Origin: Amycolatopsis nalaikhensis
GTDB taxonomy: Bacteria; Actinomycetota; Actinomycetes; Mycobacteriales; Pseudonocardiaceae
Length of the DNA stretch: 64,000 bases
Assembly (NCBI RefSeq): GCF_030264295.1
Contig: NZ_CP127173.1
Location: forward strand, 627,501 to 691,500
Reading direction: 5' to 3'
The position numbers and the translations under genes are program-made. Below, piece by piece: positions 33,607 through 42,976 of this stretch (positions within the stretch are counted from its first letter, which is position 1; each line of letters begins with the position of its first letter). Under the pieces are notes generated by a model. It ran no database searches. It had not been told where the DNA came from and was given only the letters and a program-made list of their open reading frames with translations.

Positions 33607-34968
33607 TTACTTGAGGTCAACCACGCGCCGGAGCGGGAAGTACGCTGCCAGCGAAACCACCAGGCCGACGTAGTACGCGAGGTCCGCGCCGTGCAGGGCC
33701 GCCGCGACCGGCCCCTTGTAGAGGGACGTGTTCATGAACGGCACCGCCGCGCCGAACCCGAGCACGAACGCCACCAGCGCCGCCCACGGGCGGACCGGGA
33801 CCGACTCCAGGACGTCCACGCGCCGGCCACCGCGGGTGCGCGCGAGCCAGTCCGGGATGACCACGCCGAGGAACGGCGGGATCCAGTAGCTGACGAACAA
33901 AAGCACGTTCTCGAACTTCGCCGACAGGTCGCCGCTGTGCATCCAGAGGATCAGCGCGAACGCGAGCACCGTGACGACCACCGCCGACACCGGGCGCCGC
34001 AGCCGGACGCCGACCGTCTGCAGCGCCAGCGAGCCGCTGTAGTCGTTCATGGCGTTCGAAGACACCGCCGCCAGCGCGATCACCGCCAGCGCCAGCGCGC
34101 CGAGGAACCCGCCGCCGAGCAGGTGCGCGACGCCGGACGCCGTCTGGTCGCCCAGCGACGACCCCAGCGCGAGGCCGAGTCCTTCGCCGATCGCGTACGA
34201 CGCGACGAGACCCAGCAGGGTCGCCCAGAAGACGCCGCGCGAAGACGTCGTGGCGGGCAGGTAGCGGCTGAAGTCCGAGGCGTAGGGCGCCCAGGAGATC
34301 GCCAGCGACAACGCGATCGTCGTGAACAGCACGATCCCGCCCGCGAGGTCGGCACCCGACGCCGTGTCGGCCGTGGCGATCGGGTGTCCGGAAAGGACTT
34401 TCACGGCGAGCGCGGCGAACGCGAGCACCAGCAGCACGCTCATCACCGCCTGCACGCGGTGGATCAGCGCGTACCCGAACACGCCCAGCGCGCACTGCAG
34501 CACCAGCACGATCAGCACCGCCGCCCAGAACGGCAGCCCGGTCAGCTCGGCCAGCGCCTCGCCGCCGAAGAGCCCGACCAGCGCGTCCCAGGCGATCGAG
34601 CCGAGCCACTGCACCAGGCCCGGCAGCACCACGCCGGCGCCGAACGGCAGCCGCGCCAGGGGCAGCTGCCCGGTGCCGGTGCGCGGCCCCCACGTCGACA
34701 GGTACGCCACCGGCAGCGAGCCCAGCACCGTCCCGGCGAGCATCGCGGCCAGCCCGGTCCAGAAGCCGAGGCCGAGCGACGCGGCGAGCGTGCCGGTGAA
34801 CACCGCCGTCATCGTCAGGTTCGGCGCGAACCACACGCTGAACAGCCGCCACGGCCGCCCGAACCGGTTGCCCTCCGGCACCGGCTTGATGCCGTGGGTT
34901 TCGATCGCCAGGTCACGGCCGCCCGCGGGCATCCGCCCGCCGAAGACCTCGGCACCCAGTCCGTTCAT
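33607..34968 (-). CDS. NCS1-family purine/cytosine permease
   Basis: 453 residues with about twelve membrane helices. GIKPVPEGNRFGRPWRLFSVWFAPN is the NCS1 N-terminal signature, and SSNAMNDYSGSLALQTVGV fits the cytosine/allantoin branch. It is a cation- or proton-coupled importer of a nucleobase-like compound in the cytoplasmic membrane. ATG after AGGAGG. No catabolic genes for a nucleobase sit beside it, so the substrate stays open. Its stop falls 44 bases before the convergent end of nothing obvious; the SDR gene follows on the same strand. Confidence 0.85.
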   Translation of the reverse strand: MNGLGAEVFGGRMPAGGRDLAIETHGIKPVPEGNRFGRPWRLFSVWFAPNLTMTAVFTGTLAASLGLGFWTGLAAMLAGTVLGSLPVAYLSTWGPRTGTGQLPLARLPFGAGVVLPGLVQWLGSIAWDALVGLFGGEALAELTGLPFWAAVLIVLVLQCALGVFGYALIHRVQAVMSVLLVLAFAALAVKVLSGHPIATADTASGADLAGGIVLFTTIALSLAISWAPYASDFSRYLPATTSSRGVFWATLLGLVASYAIGEGLGLALGSSLGDQTASGVAHLLGGGFLGALALAVIALAAVSSNAMNDYSGSLALQTVGVRLRRPVSAVVVTVLAFALILWMHSGDLSAKFENVLLFVSYWIPPFLGVVIPDWLARTRGGRRVDVLESVPVRPWAALVAFVLGFGAAVPFMNTSLYKGPVAAALHGADLAYYVGLVVSLAAYFPLRRVVDLK

Positions 34969-35119
34969 GTGCTGCCTCCTGTCCCGGGTCACCCTAAAGC
35001 GCACCCGCGCGGTGTAACGCGACGGCCCGAACGGGCGAATCACGGTTAGCCGTTGCCGGACCGCCGCGCGCTCCCGCCAGGATTGCCCGGAGCGAGGCAC
35101 ACCCCCGGGAGGCAGCTCG

Positions 35120-36667
35120 GTGCAGCAGCCGCGGACGCTCGCGATGACCGGCCTGCTCGGGGCCGGGTTCGCGCTGGGCGTCATCGCGGTGACGCTGAAA
35201 GCGGCCGAAGGCAGCCATTCCGGGCTCGACACCGCGCTCAGCGCCGCCACCGGGTTCCTTTTCCTGCTCGCGGGCGCGGTCGCGCACGTGCGGCGCCCGG
35301 CCAACCCGATCGGCGTGCTCATCGCGCTCGCCGGGGTCGCCCTCTTCCTCGAAGACCTGCAGTTCACCCGGAACCCGGTGCTGTACACGATCGCGGTGCC
35401 GCTGCGGGCCGCGTCCAGCCCGGTGATCGCGCACCTGGTGCTCGCGTTCCCGCACGGCCGGCTGCGCTCGCGGTGGGAACGGCTGCTCGTCGGCGCGGCC
35501 TACGCGGTGGTGCTCGGCTCGGGCGTGGTCGGGCTGCTGTACAACGACGACCCGCGCGACCTGCTGGCGATCTCGCCCGACTCGGTCGGTGGCGCGGTCG
35601 CCGACCGCGCGCTGGAGCTGGCCGCGACGGCGATCAGCGCCGGGGTGGTCGTCGTGCTGCTCTACCGGTGGCTGACCGGGCGGCTGCCGCAGCGGCGCCT
35701 GCTGTCGCCGGTGATCGTCATCGCCCTGTTCGGCGCGCTGACCTCGGGCGTGGGCACCGCGCTCGGCGACGCGCACCCGCTGTCGGCCCCGCTGCTGCAG
35801 GCTTACCGGATCCTGTTCTGCCTGTGGCCGCTGGCGTTCCTGGCCGGGGTGCTGCGCGCCCGCGTCGGCAACGCCGAGATGATCCGGCTGCTGCTCGAAC
35901 GCGACGGCACCGGGCTGGCCGCGCTCGTGCAGGACGACGAGGTGTGGAAGGACAGCCGGTCGATCGACGCGCTGAACGCGGCGGCCGGGCTGGTGCTCGA
36001 CAACCAGCGGCTCGCGGCCGAGCTGGAGCAGCGGCTGACGGAGGTGCGGGCGTCCCGGGCGCGGCTCGTCGCGGCCGGCGACGAGGAGCGGCGGCGGCTC
36101 GAGCGCGACCTCCACGACGGCGCCCAGCAGCGGCTGGTCAGCGTCGTGCTGCTGCTGCGGATGGCCGGGCGCCGGTACGGCGACGAGCTGCCGCCGGAGG
36201 TCCGGAAGCTGCTGGCCGGCACGGTCGACGAGCTGCAGACGGCCATCACCGAGCTGCGGGAGCTGGCCCGCGGCATCCGCCCGGCGATCCTCACCGAGGC
36301 GGGCCTGGTCGCGGCGGTCCGGTCACTGGCCGACCGCATCCCGATGGACGTGGTGCTGACCGTCGGCACGGTGCCCCGCCTGGACTCGGCCGTCGAGGCG
36401 ACGGCGTACTTCGTGACGTCGGAGGCGTTGACGAACGCCTTGAAGCACGCGCAGACCGAGCACGTGGCCGTCCGGATCGCGGTCGAGGGCGCCGAGCTGC
36501 GGGTCGAGGTGACCGACCCGGGGGTCGGCGGCGCCGACGTCGAGGGCGGCACCGGCCTGGCCGGGCTCCGCGACCGCGTCCAAGCCCTGGGTGGCGAGCT
36601 GAACGTCCGCAGCGGCCCCGGCGGCACCACGGTCTGCGCCGTCATCCCCCTGGCCGAAAAGCCGTGA
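35120..36667 (+). CDS. Orphan NarL-type sensor histidine kinase
   Basis: 515 residues from a GTG after GGGAGG. Six to seven hydrophobic segments make an integral-membrane sensor (residues 1 to about 250). Then the dimerisation/phosphoacceptor segment DEERRRLERDLHDGAQQRL (HisKA_3, His near residue 332), N-box SEALTNALKHA and G-box VTDPGVGGADVEGGTGLAGLRDRV. No response regulator is encoded next to it, so its partner lies elsewhere. The stop codon lies within the left arm of the hairpin at 36663-36704. Confidence 0.88.
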   Translation: MQQPRTLAMTGLLGAGFALGVIAVTLKAAEGSHSGLDTALSAATGFLFLLAGAVAHVRRPANPIGVLIALAGVALFLEDLQFTRNPVLYTIAVPLRAASSPVIAHLVLAFPHGRLRSRWERLLVGAAYAVVLGSGVVGLLYNDDPRDLLAISPDSVGGAVADRALELAATAISAGVVVVLLYRWLTGRLPQRRLLSPVIVIALFGALTSGVGTALGDAHPLSAPLLQAYRILFCLWPLAFLAGVLRARVGNAEMIRLLLERDGTGLAALVQDDEVWKDSRSIDALNAAAGLVLDNQRLAAELEQRLTEVRASRARLVAAGDEERRRLERDLHDGAQQRLVSVVLLLRMAGRRYGDELPPEVRKLLAGTVDELQTAITELRELARGIRPAILTEAGLVAAVRSLADRIPMDVVLTVGTVPRLDSAVEATAYFVTSEALTNALKHAQTEHVAVRIAVEGAELRVEVTDPGVGGADVEGGTGLAGLRDRVQALGGELNVRSGPGGTTVCAVIPLAEKP

Positions 36668-36704
36668 AGGCCACCTCGGGGAGTGCCCCGAGGTGGCCTT
36701 CACG
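36663..36704. terminator. GAAGGCCACCT hairpin between kinase and protease genes
   Basis: 19-base arms around AGTG, beginning CGTGAAGGCCACCTCGGGG. The kinase stop is embedded in the left arm and the convergent protease gene ends at 36714, so it can terminate both. It shares its outer CGTGAAGGCCACCT with the hairpin at 23866-23904. Confidence 0.75.
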
Positions 36705-36713
36705 GAGTGCGAA

Positions 36714-38645
36714 CTAGACGAGGAGCAGGAACAGCAGGCCGCTCGGCGCGCCGAGGCCCGTCACGTCGTCGTAGCCCGGGGCGGTGTGGATGGTCAGGCC
36801 CTGGTAGTCCAGGGTGCGGACCGAGTGGAGCAGGCCGTCCGTGGCGTCGACCGAGTTCGCGTAGTCGACGCGGGCGACCGCGCCGTCCACGTGCTTCACG
36901 TCGTTGATCGCGCGGCTGCCCGAACCCAGCTTGTAGATCACCGGGTTGATGAAGCCGTGGTGGAAGTGGTCGAGGCTGTCGGCCACCGCCATGATCCCGG
37001 CGAACACCGGCGACGCGAGGCTCGTGCCGCCGATCCGGTACTGGTCGTAGTAGGCGCCGTCCGGGAAGGTCTGCGTCTGCCCGACCAGGAAGCCGGTGTT
37101 CGGGTCGCCGACCGCGGAGATGTCCGGGACGACGCGGCCCTTCTTGTGCCCCTTCTGGTTCTTCGTCGCCAGCGCGTCCGGCACGACGCCCTTCTGGTAG
37201 AAGGGCTGCTCGAACAGGCGGCTCGTGCCGCCACCGGAACCGCTGGTGTAGGCGGCGGGACCGTAGACGCCGTTGGTGAGCGTCGACTTGCTGGTCTCCC
37301 AGCCGGTCTCGAAGATCCGCTTGCCGTCCTTGCCGATCGCGATGGACGTGCCACCGACCGCGGTGATCCACGGCGCCGAGGCGGAGAAGTCCGGCGACGG
37401 CGTGCCGAGGCGCGCGACCTCGTCGCCGTTGTCACCGGAGGAGAAGTAGACGCCGATGCCCTCCATGACCGCCTGCAGCGAGATCTGGTTGAACACCTTG
37501 ACCTCGTCGGCCGGGATGTCCTCGCCGGTGTCGCCGTAGGAGTTCGACACGATGTCGGCCTTGTGGCCGGCGATCACGTAGTTCAGCGCGACGTCGAGGG
37601 CGTTGTCCTCGCAGGACTCGCCGCCGACGTACAGGATGTCCGCGCCCGGCGCGAGACCGTGGGCGGCCTCGACGTCGAGGGTCTCCTCGCCGTACCAGCC
37701 CGCCGCGTCGCACTGGTCCGGCGGCTCGAGGACCGGGTTCGCCGGGAAGACGTGCTGCGAGAACTGGCTCTGCTTCAGCGGGTGCGCCGGGTCGTTCTTC
37801 TGCGCGTAGGTGCTCGCGTCGGCGTAGATGGTCGGCGAGGCGAACGCGTCCACGATGGCGATCGTGGTGCCCTTGCCGTCCGCGCCGACCTTGTCGACGC
37901 CGTAGGCCGAGCGCAGCTGGGCCGGGGTGTAGCCGCACGGCGCGTACGGCACCTGCTTGCCGTTGTACGCCGGGTCGGTCGTGTCGACCTTCTCGCCGTA
38001 GTACGCGCTGCACGGCGGCGCGTTGCGGAAGCCGGGGCCGGGGGCGACGTCGGACGGCGTCCCGGAACCGGTGGCGTGGTCGGGCTTGAACAGGTTGGTC
38101 GCCTGGTCGACCCCGACGACGCCGAGGACGTCGGCGGCCAGGTTCGACGGCACCGACAGGTTCTTGTCGGCGGCCCGCAGGGTCTGGCCCTTGACCTTGT
38201 ACTTGCCCAGCTTGACGGAGAACGCCTTCTGCGTCTGGTCGGCGGTGCCGGTGGCTTCGACGTAGGCGCGGTTCGACGGCACCTCGCCGATGCTGAAGCC
38301 GTTGCCGGACAGCCACGCCTTGACGGCGTCGACCGTGGCGTCGCTGGCGGCGAACCGGTCGCGCACCTGGTCGGGGCTGAGGTACTGGCGGTAGGCCGGG
38401 CTGTCCGGATCGGACACGGCCTGCGCCAGCGCTTCGGCACCGGCGTTGTCGCGCTGGTTCAGGTAAACCCGGAAGCTCAGCTTCGCGGCGGGCGCGGTGT
38501 CGGCGACCTTCGCCTGCGCGTTGGCCCACAACGGGTGCGACTGCGGAATGTCGGAACGCCCCTGCGCCGACGCCGTGGCCGGCACGGCCGCGGTGAGACC
38601 ACCCACCACCGCGAGCGAAAGGAGCAGGGTGGAGCTTCTTCGCAC
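36714..38645 (-). CDS. Secreted S53 family (sedolisin/kumamolisin-like) serine-carboxyl peptidase
   Basis: 643 residues from a GTG after GGGAG. The signal peptide ends ...ATASAQG. An N-terminal pro-kumamolisin domain (FRVYLNQRDNAGAEALAQAV, VKAWLSGNGFSI) is followed by the catalytic domain. GWYGEETLDVEAAHGLAPGA supplies the Glu and Asp, SNSYGD the oxyanion Asp region, and GGTSLASPVFAG the nucleophilic Ser near residue 540. The C-terminal calcium site DDVTGLGAP is present. These enzymes are acid-active extracellular endopeptidases processed by removal of the propeptide. Convergent with the histidine kinase gene. Confidence 0.9.
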   Translation of the reverse strand: MRRSSTLLLSLAVVGGLTAAVPATASAQGRSDIPQSHPLWANAQAKVADTAPAAKLSFRVYLNQRDNAGAEALAQAVSDPDSPAYRQYLSPDQVRDRFAASDATVDAVKAWLSGNGFSIGEVPSNRAYVEATGTADQTQKAFSVKLGKYKVKGQTLRAADKNLSVPSNLAADVLGVVGVDQATNLFKPDHATGSGTPSDVAPGPGFRNAPPCSAYYGEKVDTTDPAYNGKQVPYAPCGYTPAQLRSAYGVDKVGADGKGTTIAIVDAFASPTIYADASTYAQKNDPAHPLKQSQFSQHVFPANPVLEPPDQCDAAGWYGEETLDVEAAHGLAPGADILYVGGESCEDNALDVALNYVIAGHKADIVSNSYGDTGEDIPADEVKVFNQISLQAVMEGIGVYFSSGDNGDEVARLGTPSPDFSASAPWITAVGGTSIAIGKDGKRIFETGWETSKSTLTNGVYGPAAYTSGSGGGTSRLFEQPFYQKGVVPDALATKNQKGHKKGRVVPDISAVGDPNTGFLVGQTQTFPDGAYYDQYRIGGTSLASPVFAGIMAVADSLDHFHHGFINPVIYKLGSGSRAINDVKHVDGAVARVDYANSVDATDGLLHSVRTLDYQGLTIHTAPGYDDVTGLGAPSGLLFLLLV

Positions 38646-38950
38646 AGAAATCTCCCTCTTCGAATGCGGCCCCGGAGTGAACGGGCCCGGAACACCGGAC
38701 GAGACTAGATCGGTGTTCCGCTCGCGGGGAAGTGCTTGCGGAACCGTTATCTGGGCGGGCATTCACGAGCCGGGACGGGTGGCGCGGAAATCCGATTTGT
38801 CACCCGGAAAACGCGAGGAATGCTCCGCGATGTGCATTACGTCCGATTCGCCGTGGTATTGCGGACCACGCCGGAGCGGCGCCTGCCACCTACTAAAGTC
38901 GGATGCTCTGTCCACTCCGGACAGTGCGGGACATGGCGGTACTTCGGCCG
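38646..38950. promoter_or_regulatory. Upstream region of the S53 protease with a 10-bp inverted repeat
   Basis: CGGAACACCG (38688-38697) and CGGTGTTCCG (38711-38720) flank 13 bases, about 43 bases upstream of the protease start, a good operator position. Near 38908-38924 CTGTCC-N5-GGACAG may serve as a terminator for the ROK gene, which ends at 38951. No gene is seen in the gap. Confidence 0.5.
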
Positions 38951-40099
38951 TCAAGCCCGGGCGGCGAGCTCGCGGTCCACCGAGGCCGGCGAGAAGACGC
39001 TTTCGACGACCATCGCCACCGCTCCCCCGAGCGCTTCGCCGCGGCCGCCGATCTCGACGCGCAGACGTTGGGTCGCCCGCGGCAGCGCCAGCTTGTAAAG
39101 CACTTCGCGAACTCCGGCGACGAAGTGCGGCTCGGCGAGGTCTCCGGCGATCACCAGCACCCCCGGGTTGACCACGCAAACGAGCGTCGCGAGGACCTCC
39201 CCCACCTGGCGCCCGGCGAACTCCGCGAGCCGCACCGCCTCGGGCTCCCCGGCCAGGATCCGGTCGCGGACCCCCGAACCCGACGTCGTCGGCAGGCCCA
39301 GCTCGGTCAGCCGCGCGGCGAGCGCGCCACCACCGGCGACCGCGGCGAGACAGCCGTGGGAACCGCACAGGCACCGCGCCTCGGGGTAACCCGGCAGCCG
39401 GATGTGCCCGATGTCGCCCGCGCCGCCGTCGATCCCGCGGTAGACCTCGCCGCCGATCACCAGCCCGGCACCGATCCCGGTGGACACCTTGACCGCCACC
39501 AGCGCGGCCGCGTCCGGGAACCGGGTGCGGTGCTCGCCGAGCGCCAGCAGGTTCGCGTCGTTGTCGACCAGCACCGGGGCAGCGAAGCGGGGGCCGAGGA
39601 AGGCGTCGATCGGGTAGCCGTCCCAGCCGGGCATGATCGGCGGCCGCGTCACGTGGGCGTGGCCGGGTTCGACCGGGCCCGGCACGGACAGGCCGATGCC
39701 GCACACCGGCCGGTCCGCCTCGGCCAGCATCGCCTCGAACCACGCCGCGATCCGGCCCAGCACCGGCTCCGGGCCGTCGGCGACGCGCAGTTCCCCTTCG
39801 CGGTGGGCCAGCCGCCGTCCGGACAGGTCGGTGAGCGCGGCTTCGGCGTGCGTCGTGTCGATGCTGGCGGCGAGCACGACGGCGTGCCGGTCGTCGAACC
39901 GCAGGTGGCGCGCGGGACGGCCGCCGGTCGAGTCCTCCTGGCCGCCCTCGGCCAGCAGCCCGGCCGCCTGGAGCTGGTCGAGCCGCGCGGTCAGCGTCGA
40001 GCGCGACAGCCCGCTGCGCTCCTGGAGGGCCTTGCGGGTGGTCGCCTGCCCCGTCCGGACCAGCCGCAGCAGCTCTCCCGCGCTGGTCGGCGTGGTCAT
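38951..40099 (-). CDS. ROK-family transcriptional repressor
   Basis: 382 residues. The N-terminal winged helix (TTRKALQERSGLSRSTLTARLDQLQAAGLL) is joined to a ROK sugar-kinase-like domain: VSTGIGAGLVIGGEVYRGIDGGAGDIGH and the zinc motif CLCGSHGCLAAV. Such repressors sense sugars or their phosphates. It is divergent from the GH63-like gene, and TTGTC-CATT-GACAA lies between, so it probably represses that hydrolase and itself. The start ATG at 40099 is preceded by GGAGCCGCC. Confidence 0.88.
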   Translation of the reverse strand: MTTPTSAGELLRLVRTGQATTRKALQERSGLSRSTLTARLDQLQAAGLLAEGGQEDSTGGRPARHLRFDDRHAVVLAASIDTTHAEAALTDLSGRRLAHREGELRVADGPEPVLGRIAAWFEAMLAEADRPVCGIGLSVPGPVEPGHAHVTRPPIMPGWDGYPIDAFLGPRFAAPVLVDNDANLLALGEHRTRFPDAAALVAVKVSTGIGAGLVIGGEVYRGIDGGAGDIGHIRLPGYPEARCLCGSHGCLAAVAGGGALAARLTELGLPTTSGSGVRDRILAGEPEAVRLAEFAGRQVGEVLATLVCVVNPGVLVIAGDLAEPHFVAGVREVLYKLALPRATQRLRVEIGGRGEALGGAVAMVVESVFSPASVDRELAARA

Positions 40100-40117
40100 G
40101 GCGGCTCCTTCGGACTT

Positions 40118-40131
40118 TTGTCCATTGACAA
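40118..40131. promoter_or_regulatory. Operator TTGTC-CATT-GACAA for the ROK/GH63 pair
   Basis: A perfect 5-bp dyad around four bases, in the 59-base gap between ROK start (40099) and hydrolase start (40159). TTGGACA at about 40151 adds a half-site. The small gap and symmetry fit ROK autoregulation and control of the hydrolase. Confidence 0.6.
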
Positions 40132-40158
40132 TACACAAGATGGAGATAGATTGGACAT

Positions 40159-41373
40159 ATGGACGTAACACGAGCCACGGCCGTCCTCGACGCCAACTGG
40201 CTCGGGACGTCGACCGTGCCGTCGCGGGCGCTCTACCCGCACCAGTGGAGCTGGGACTCCGCGTTCATCGCGATCGGCCTGCGCCACCGCTCGCCCGCGC
40301 GGGCCCGGCGTGAGCTGGTGACGCTGTTTTCGGCGCAGTGGCCCGACGGCCGCGTCCCGCACATCGTCTTCGACCCCGCCACCCCGCCGGAGGCGTACTT
40401 CCCGGGCCCGGGGTTCTGGCGCGCCGGGCGGACGTCGGGGATCGTCCAGGCACCGGTGCACGCGCGGGCGGTGCTGGCGGTGCACGAAGCCGAGCCCGAC
40501 CGCGCGTTCCTCGCCGAGCTGTACCCGAAGCTGGTGGCGTGGCACGAGTACCTGCGCGGGAAGCGCGACTTCGGCGGCCACGGGCTGGCGGCGATCGTGC
40601 ACCCGTGGGAGTCCGGGATGGACAACAGCCCAGCGTGGGACGGCCCGCTCTCGCGCGTCCCGCCCGCCGCCGGGTTCGTCCGCCGCGACCTCGAGCACGG
40701 CCACGCGGCGGACCGCCCGAGCGACGAGGACTACGGCCGGTACGTCCGGCTCGCCGCGGACTACCGGGACAGCGACTACACCGACGGCGGCGCGTTCGTC
40801 GTCGAGGACCCGGGCTTCAACGCGCTGCTGGCCGACGCCGAACTGGCGCTGGCCGAGATCGCCGAGCGGCTCGGCCTGCCGTCGGACGCCCACCGCGAAG
40901 CCGCGGCGCGCGTCGCGAAGGCGTTGCAGGAGACGTTGTGGCACAACGGTTTCTTCTTCGCGCGTGACGTCCGGACCGGTTCGCTGACGCCGCAGTACAC
41001 GTGCGCCGGGCTGCTGCCGCTGGTGCTGCCGGACCTGGCCGTCGCCCCGGCGCTGCTGGCGACGGCCACCGGCCCGCGGTTCGGCCTCGGCCGCGTCCAC
41101 GGCGTCCCGAGCTACGACCTGACGGCGCCGGACTTCGACCCGGGCCGCTACTGGCGCGGCCCGTCGTGGTTCAACATCGGCTGGCTGGTCCGGCAGGGGC
41201 TGCTGCACCACGGCGAGCACGCACTGGCGGAGCGGCTGCGTACGGATCTGCTCGAAACGGCGGCGGCGACGGACTTCGCCGAGTACTGCGACCCGCTCAC
41301 CGGCACCGGTCACGGCACCCGGTCGTTCAGCTGGACCGCCGCGGTGACGCTCGACCTGGCTCAGCCCGCGTAG
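40159..41373 (+). CDS. GH63-like glycoside hydrolase (glucosyl-/mannosylglycerate hydrolase type)
   Basis: 404 residues, no signal peptide, so cytoplasmic. YPHQWSWDSAFIAIGL, HPWESGMDNSPAWDGPL and YWRGPSWFNIGWLVRQGL are conserved strings of the (alpha/alpha)6 GH63 branch. That branch includes mycobacterial glucosylglycerate hydrolase and thermophile mannosylglycerate hydrolase. The ESGMDNSP stretch holds a catalytic acid. It probably cleaves a glycerate- or glycerol-linked compatible solute, induced through the ROK repressor. The start is close to the -10 region, and the leader is very short. Confidence 0.75.
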   Translation: MDVTRATAVLDANWLGTSTVPSRALYPHQWSWDSAFIAIGLRHRSPARARRELVTLFSAQWPDGRVPHIVFDPATPPEAYFPGPGFWRAGRTSGIVQAPVHARAVLAVHEAEPDRAFLAELYPKLVAWHEYLRGKRDFGGHGLAAIVHPWESGMDNSPAWDGPLSRVPPAAGFVRRDLEHGHAADRPSDEDYGRYVRLAADYRDSDYTDGGAFVVEDPGFNALLADAELALAEIAERLGLPSDAHREAAARVAKALQETLWHNGFFFARDVRTGSLTPQYTCAGLLPLVLPDLAVAPALLATATGPRFGLGRVHGVPSYDLTAPDFDPGRYWRGPSWFNIGWLVRQGLLHHGEHALAERLRTDLLETAAATDFAEYCDPLTGTGHGTRSFSWTAAVTLDLAQPA

Positions 41374-41735
41374 TCCGAGGCGAACGACCTCCAGTGGTCT
41401 GGTCCACCCGGAGCGATACTCCTGCCGTGGCGAACGAGTCAAGACTGAGATCCGATGTGTGGGTACCGTTTCGCTGGCCGGTACACGGAATTTGCGGCCA
41501 TTCGAGTCAAGTATCTGATATATGAGCGAAGAGGTCTGATCTCTCTTGACTCGATCTCCGCAGGGCGAGTACATCTTCTCCCCGGAGAGCGCTTTCGCTC
41601 GACGACCACCGCTCCGGCGACACGGGCAGCACGCCGCGCCCCAGAGCCGGCCGGGATGCCGACGGACGGCGGATCGGCATCCCGGCCACCCTCACTGTGA
41701 CCGCGTCGCGGGGCCAGTGCACGAAAGGACGACGC
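41374..41735. promoter_or_regulatory. Control region upstream of the GH105 gene with TCGAGTCAAG repeats
   Basis: TCGAGTCAAG (41502-41511) and CTTGACTCGA (41545-41554) are perfect inverted 10-mers around 33 bases. A third copy, CGAGTCAAG, lies at about 41435-41443. The surrounding 41440-41540 is A+T-richer than its neighbours. This looks like a looped repressor/activator region for the pectin hydrolase gene. No ORF is convincing. Confidence 0.6.
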
Positions 41736-42923
41736 ATGTCCGAGCACCCCCTTCGCCCGACCCGGCGCGCGGTCCTGGCCGGCACCCTCGGTGCCCTCGG
41801 CGCGCTCGCCGCGGCGGGGCCCGTCGCGCGGGCGGCTGACCGGCTGCCCCCGGTCGGCGGCGCGGCCCCGCCGACCGACTGGTCCCGGGCCGTCATCGAC
41901 TCGACCATGAAGCGGTACACGCCGGACAAGCTCGGCGGCTGGGGCTACACCCTCGGGCTGTACCTCTACGGCCAGTACCTGTTCTACAAACGCGTCGGCG
42001 AGAAGAAGTACCTCGACTACGTCGTCGCCTGGTACGACCGCTTCATCACCGACAGCGGCATCTCGAACAGCTTCACCAACCTCGACGCGATGCGCTCGTG
42101 TCAGATGCTGCCCCTCCTGCACGCGGAAACCGGCCGCACGAAATACAAGACCGCGGCCGACCAGCTGCGCAAGCGGTTCCCCGCCTACCCCCGCACGTCC
42201 GACGGCGGCATGTTCCACGCCACGAGCAAGGTCGGCCAGCTGTGGGGCGACGGCGTGTACATGGCCCAGCCCTTCCTGGCCCTCTACGGCGCGGCCTACG
42301 GCGACGGCGCGTACTGCTTCGAAGAGGCGGCGAAGAACCTCGTCGTCTACTTCGGACACTTGCGCGAGCCGGCGAAGGGCCTGCTGTACCACGCTTACGA
42401 CGAAGACGGCTCCGAGTCGTGGGCGTCCGGCGCCGGGCACCACTCGAAGTACCACTGGGCCCGCGCGATCGGCTGGTTCGGCATGGCCGCGATCGACATC
42501 CTCGAGGTGCTCCCGGCCGACCACCCGCGGCGGGCCGCGCTCGTCGACATCGTGCGCTTCCTGGCCGCGGGCTACCAGCGGTACCAGGACCCGGCCACGG
42601 GCCGCTGGCACCAGGTCGTCGACCGCGGCGGCGACCCGAAGAACTGGCTGGAGACGTCGGCGTCGTCGATGTACACGTTCACCCTCGCCCGCGGCGTCCA
42701 GCGCGGCTACCTGCCGTCGTCGTACCAGGCGGTGGCGGACCGCGGTTACGAAGGCGTCTTGAAGAAGGTGTCGGTCGGCTCGGACGGCCTGACGAACATC
42801 ACCGATATCTGCGAAGGCACCAACGTCGGCGACCTTTCCTACTACTACGCGCGGGCCCGCCGGACCAACGACTTCCACGGCCTCGGCGCGTTCCTGATCA
42901 TGAACGAGCAGTTCTCGCACTAG
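41736..42923 (+). CDS. Tat-exported GH105 unsaturated rhamnogalacturonyl hydrolase-like protein
   Basis: 395 residues. A twin-arginine signal (RPTRRAVLAGTLGALGALAAAG) leads to an (alpha/alpha)6 barrel. TSKVGQLWGDGVYMAQPFLALYG includes the catalytic Asp region of YteR-type enzymes, and KYHWARAIGWFGMAAIDIL matches the WARGNGW-like motif. The family removes unsaturated galacturonyl residues from products of rhamnogalacturonan lyases. ATG after AAAGGA. Beside the GH28 gene, it points to pectin use outside the cell. Confidence 0.85.
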   Translation: MSEHPLRPTRRAVLAGTLGALGALAAAGPVARAADRLPPVGGAAPPTDWSRAVIDSTMKRYTPDKLGGWGYTLGLYLYGQYLFYKRVGEKKYLDYVVAWYDRFITDSGISNSFTNLDAMRSCQMLPLLHAETGRTKYKTAADQLRKRFPAYPRTSDGGMFHATSKVGQLWGDGVYMAQPFLALYGAAYGDGAYCFEEAAKNLVVYFGHLREPAKGLLYHAYDEDGSESWASGAGHHSKYHWARAIGWFGMAAIDILEVLPADHPRRAALVDIVRFLAAGYQRYQDPATGRWHQVVDRGGDPKNWLETSASSMYTFTLARGVQRGYLPSSYQAVADRGYEGVLKKVSVGSDGLTNITDICEGTNVGDLSYYYARARRTNDFHGLGAFLIMNEQFSH

Positions 42924-42943
42924 ACCACCCGGCACGCCGCAGG

Positions 42944-42973
42944 AGGGGCCCCGGCCGACCGGCCGGGGCCCCT
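42944..42973. terminator. Bidirectional terminator between GH105 and GH28 genes
   Basis: 13-base perfect arms AGGGGCCCCGGCC and GGCCGGGGCCCCT around GACC, in the 53-base gap between convergent stops at 42923 and 42977. Confidence 0.8.
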
Positions 42974-42976
42974 TCG

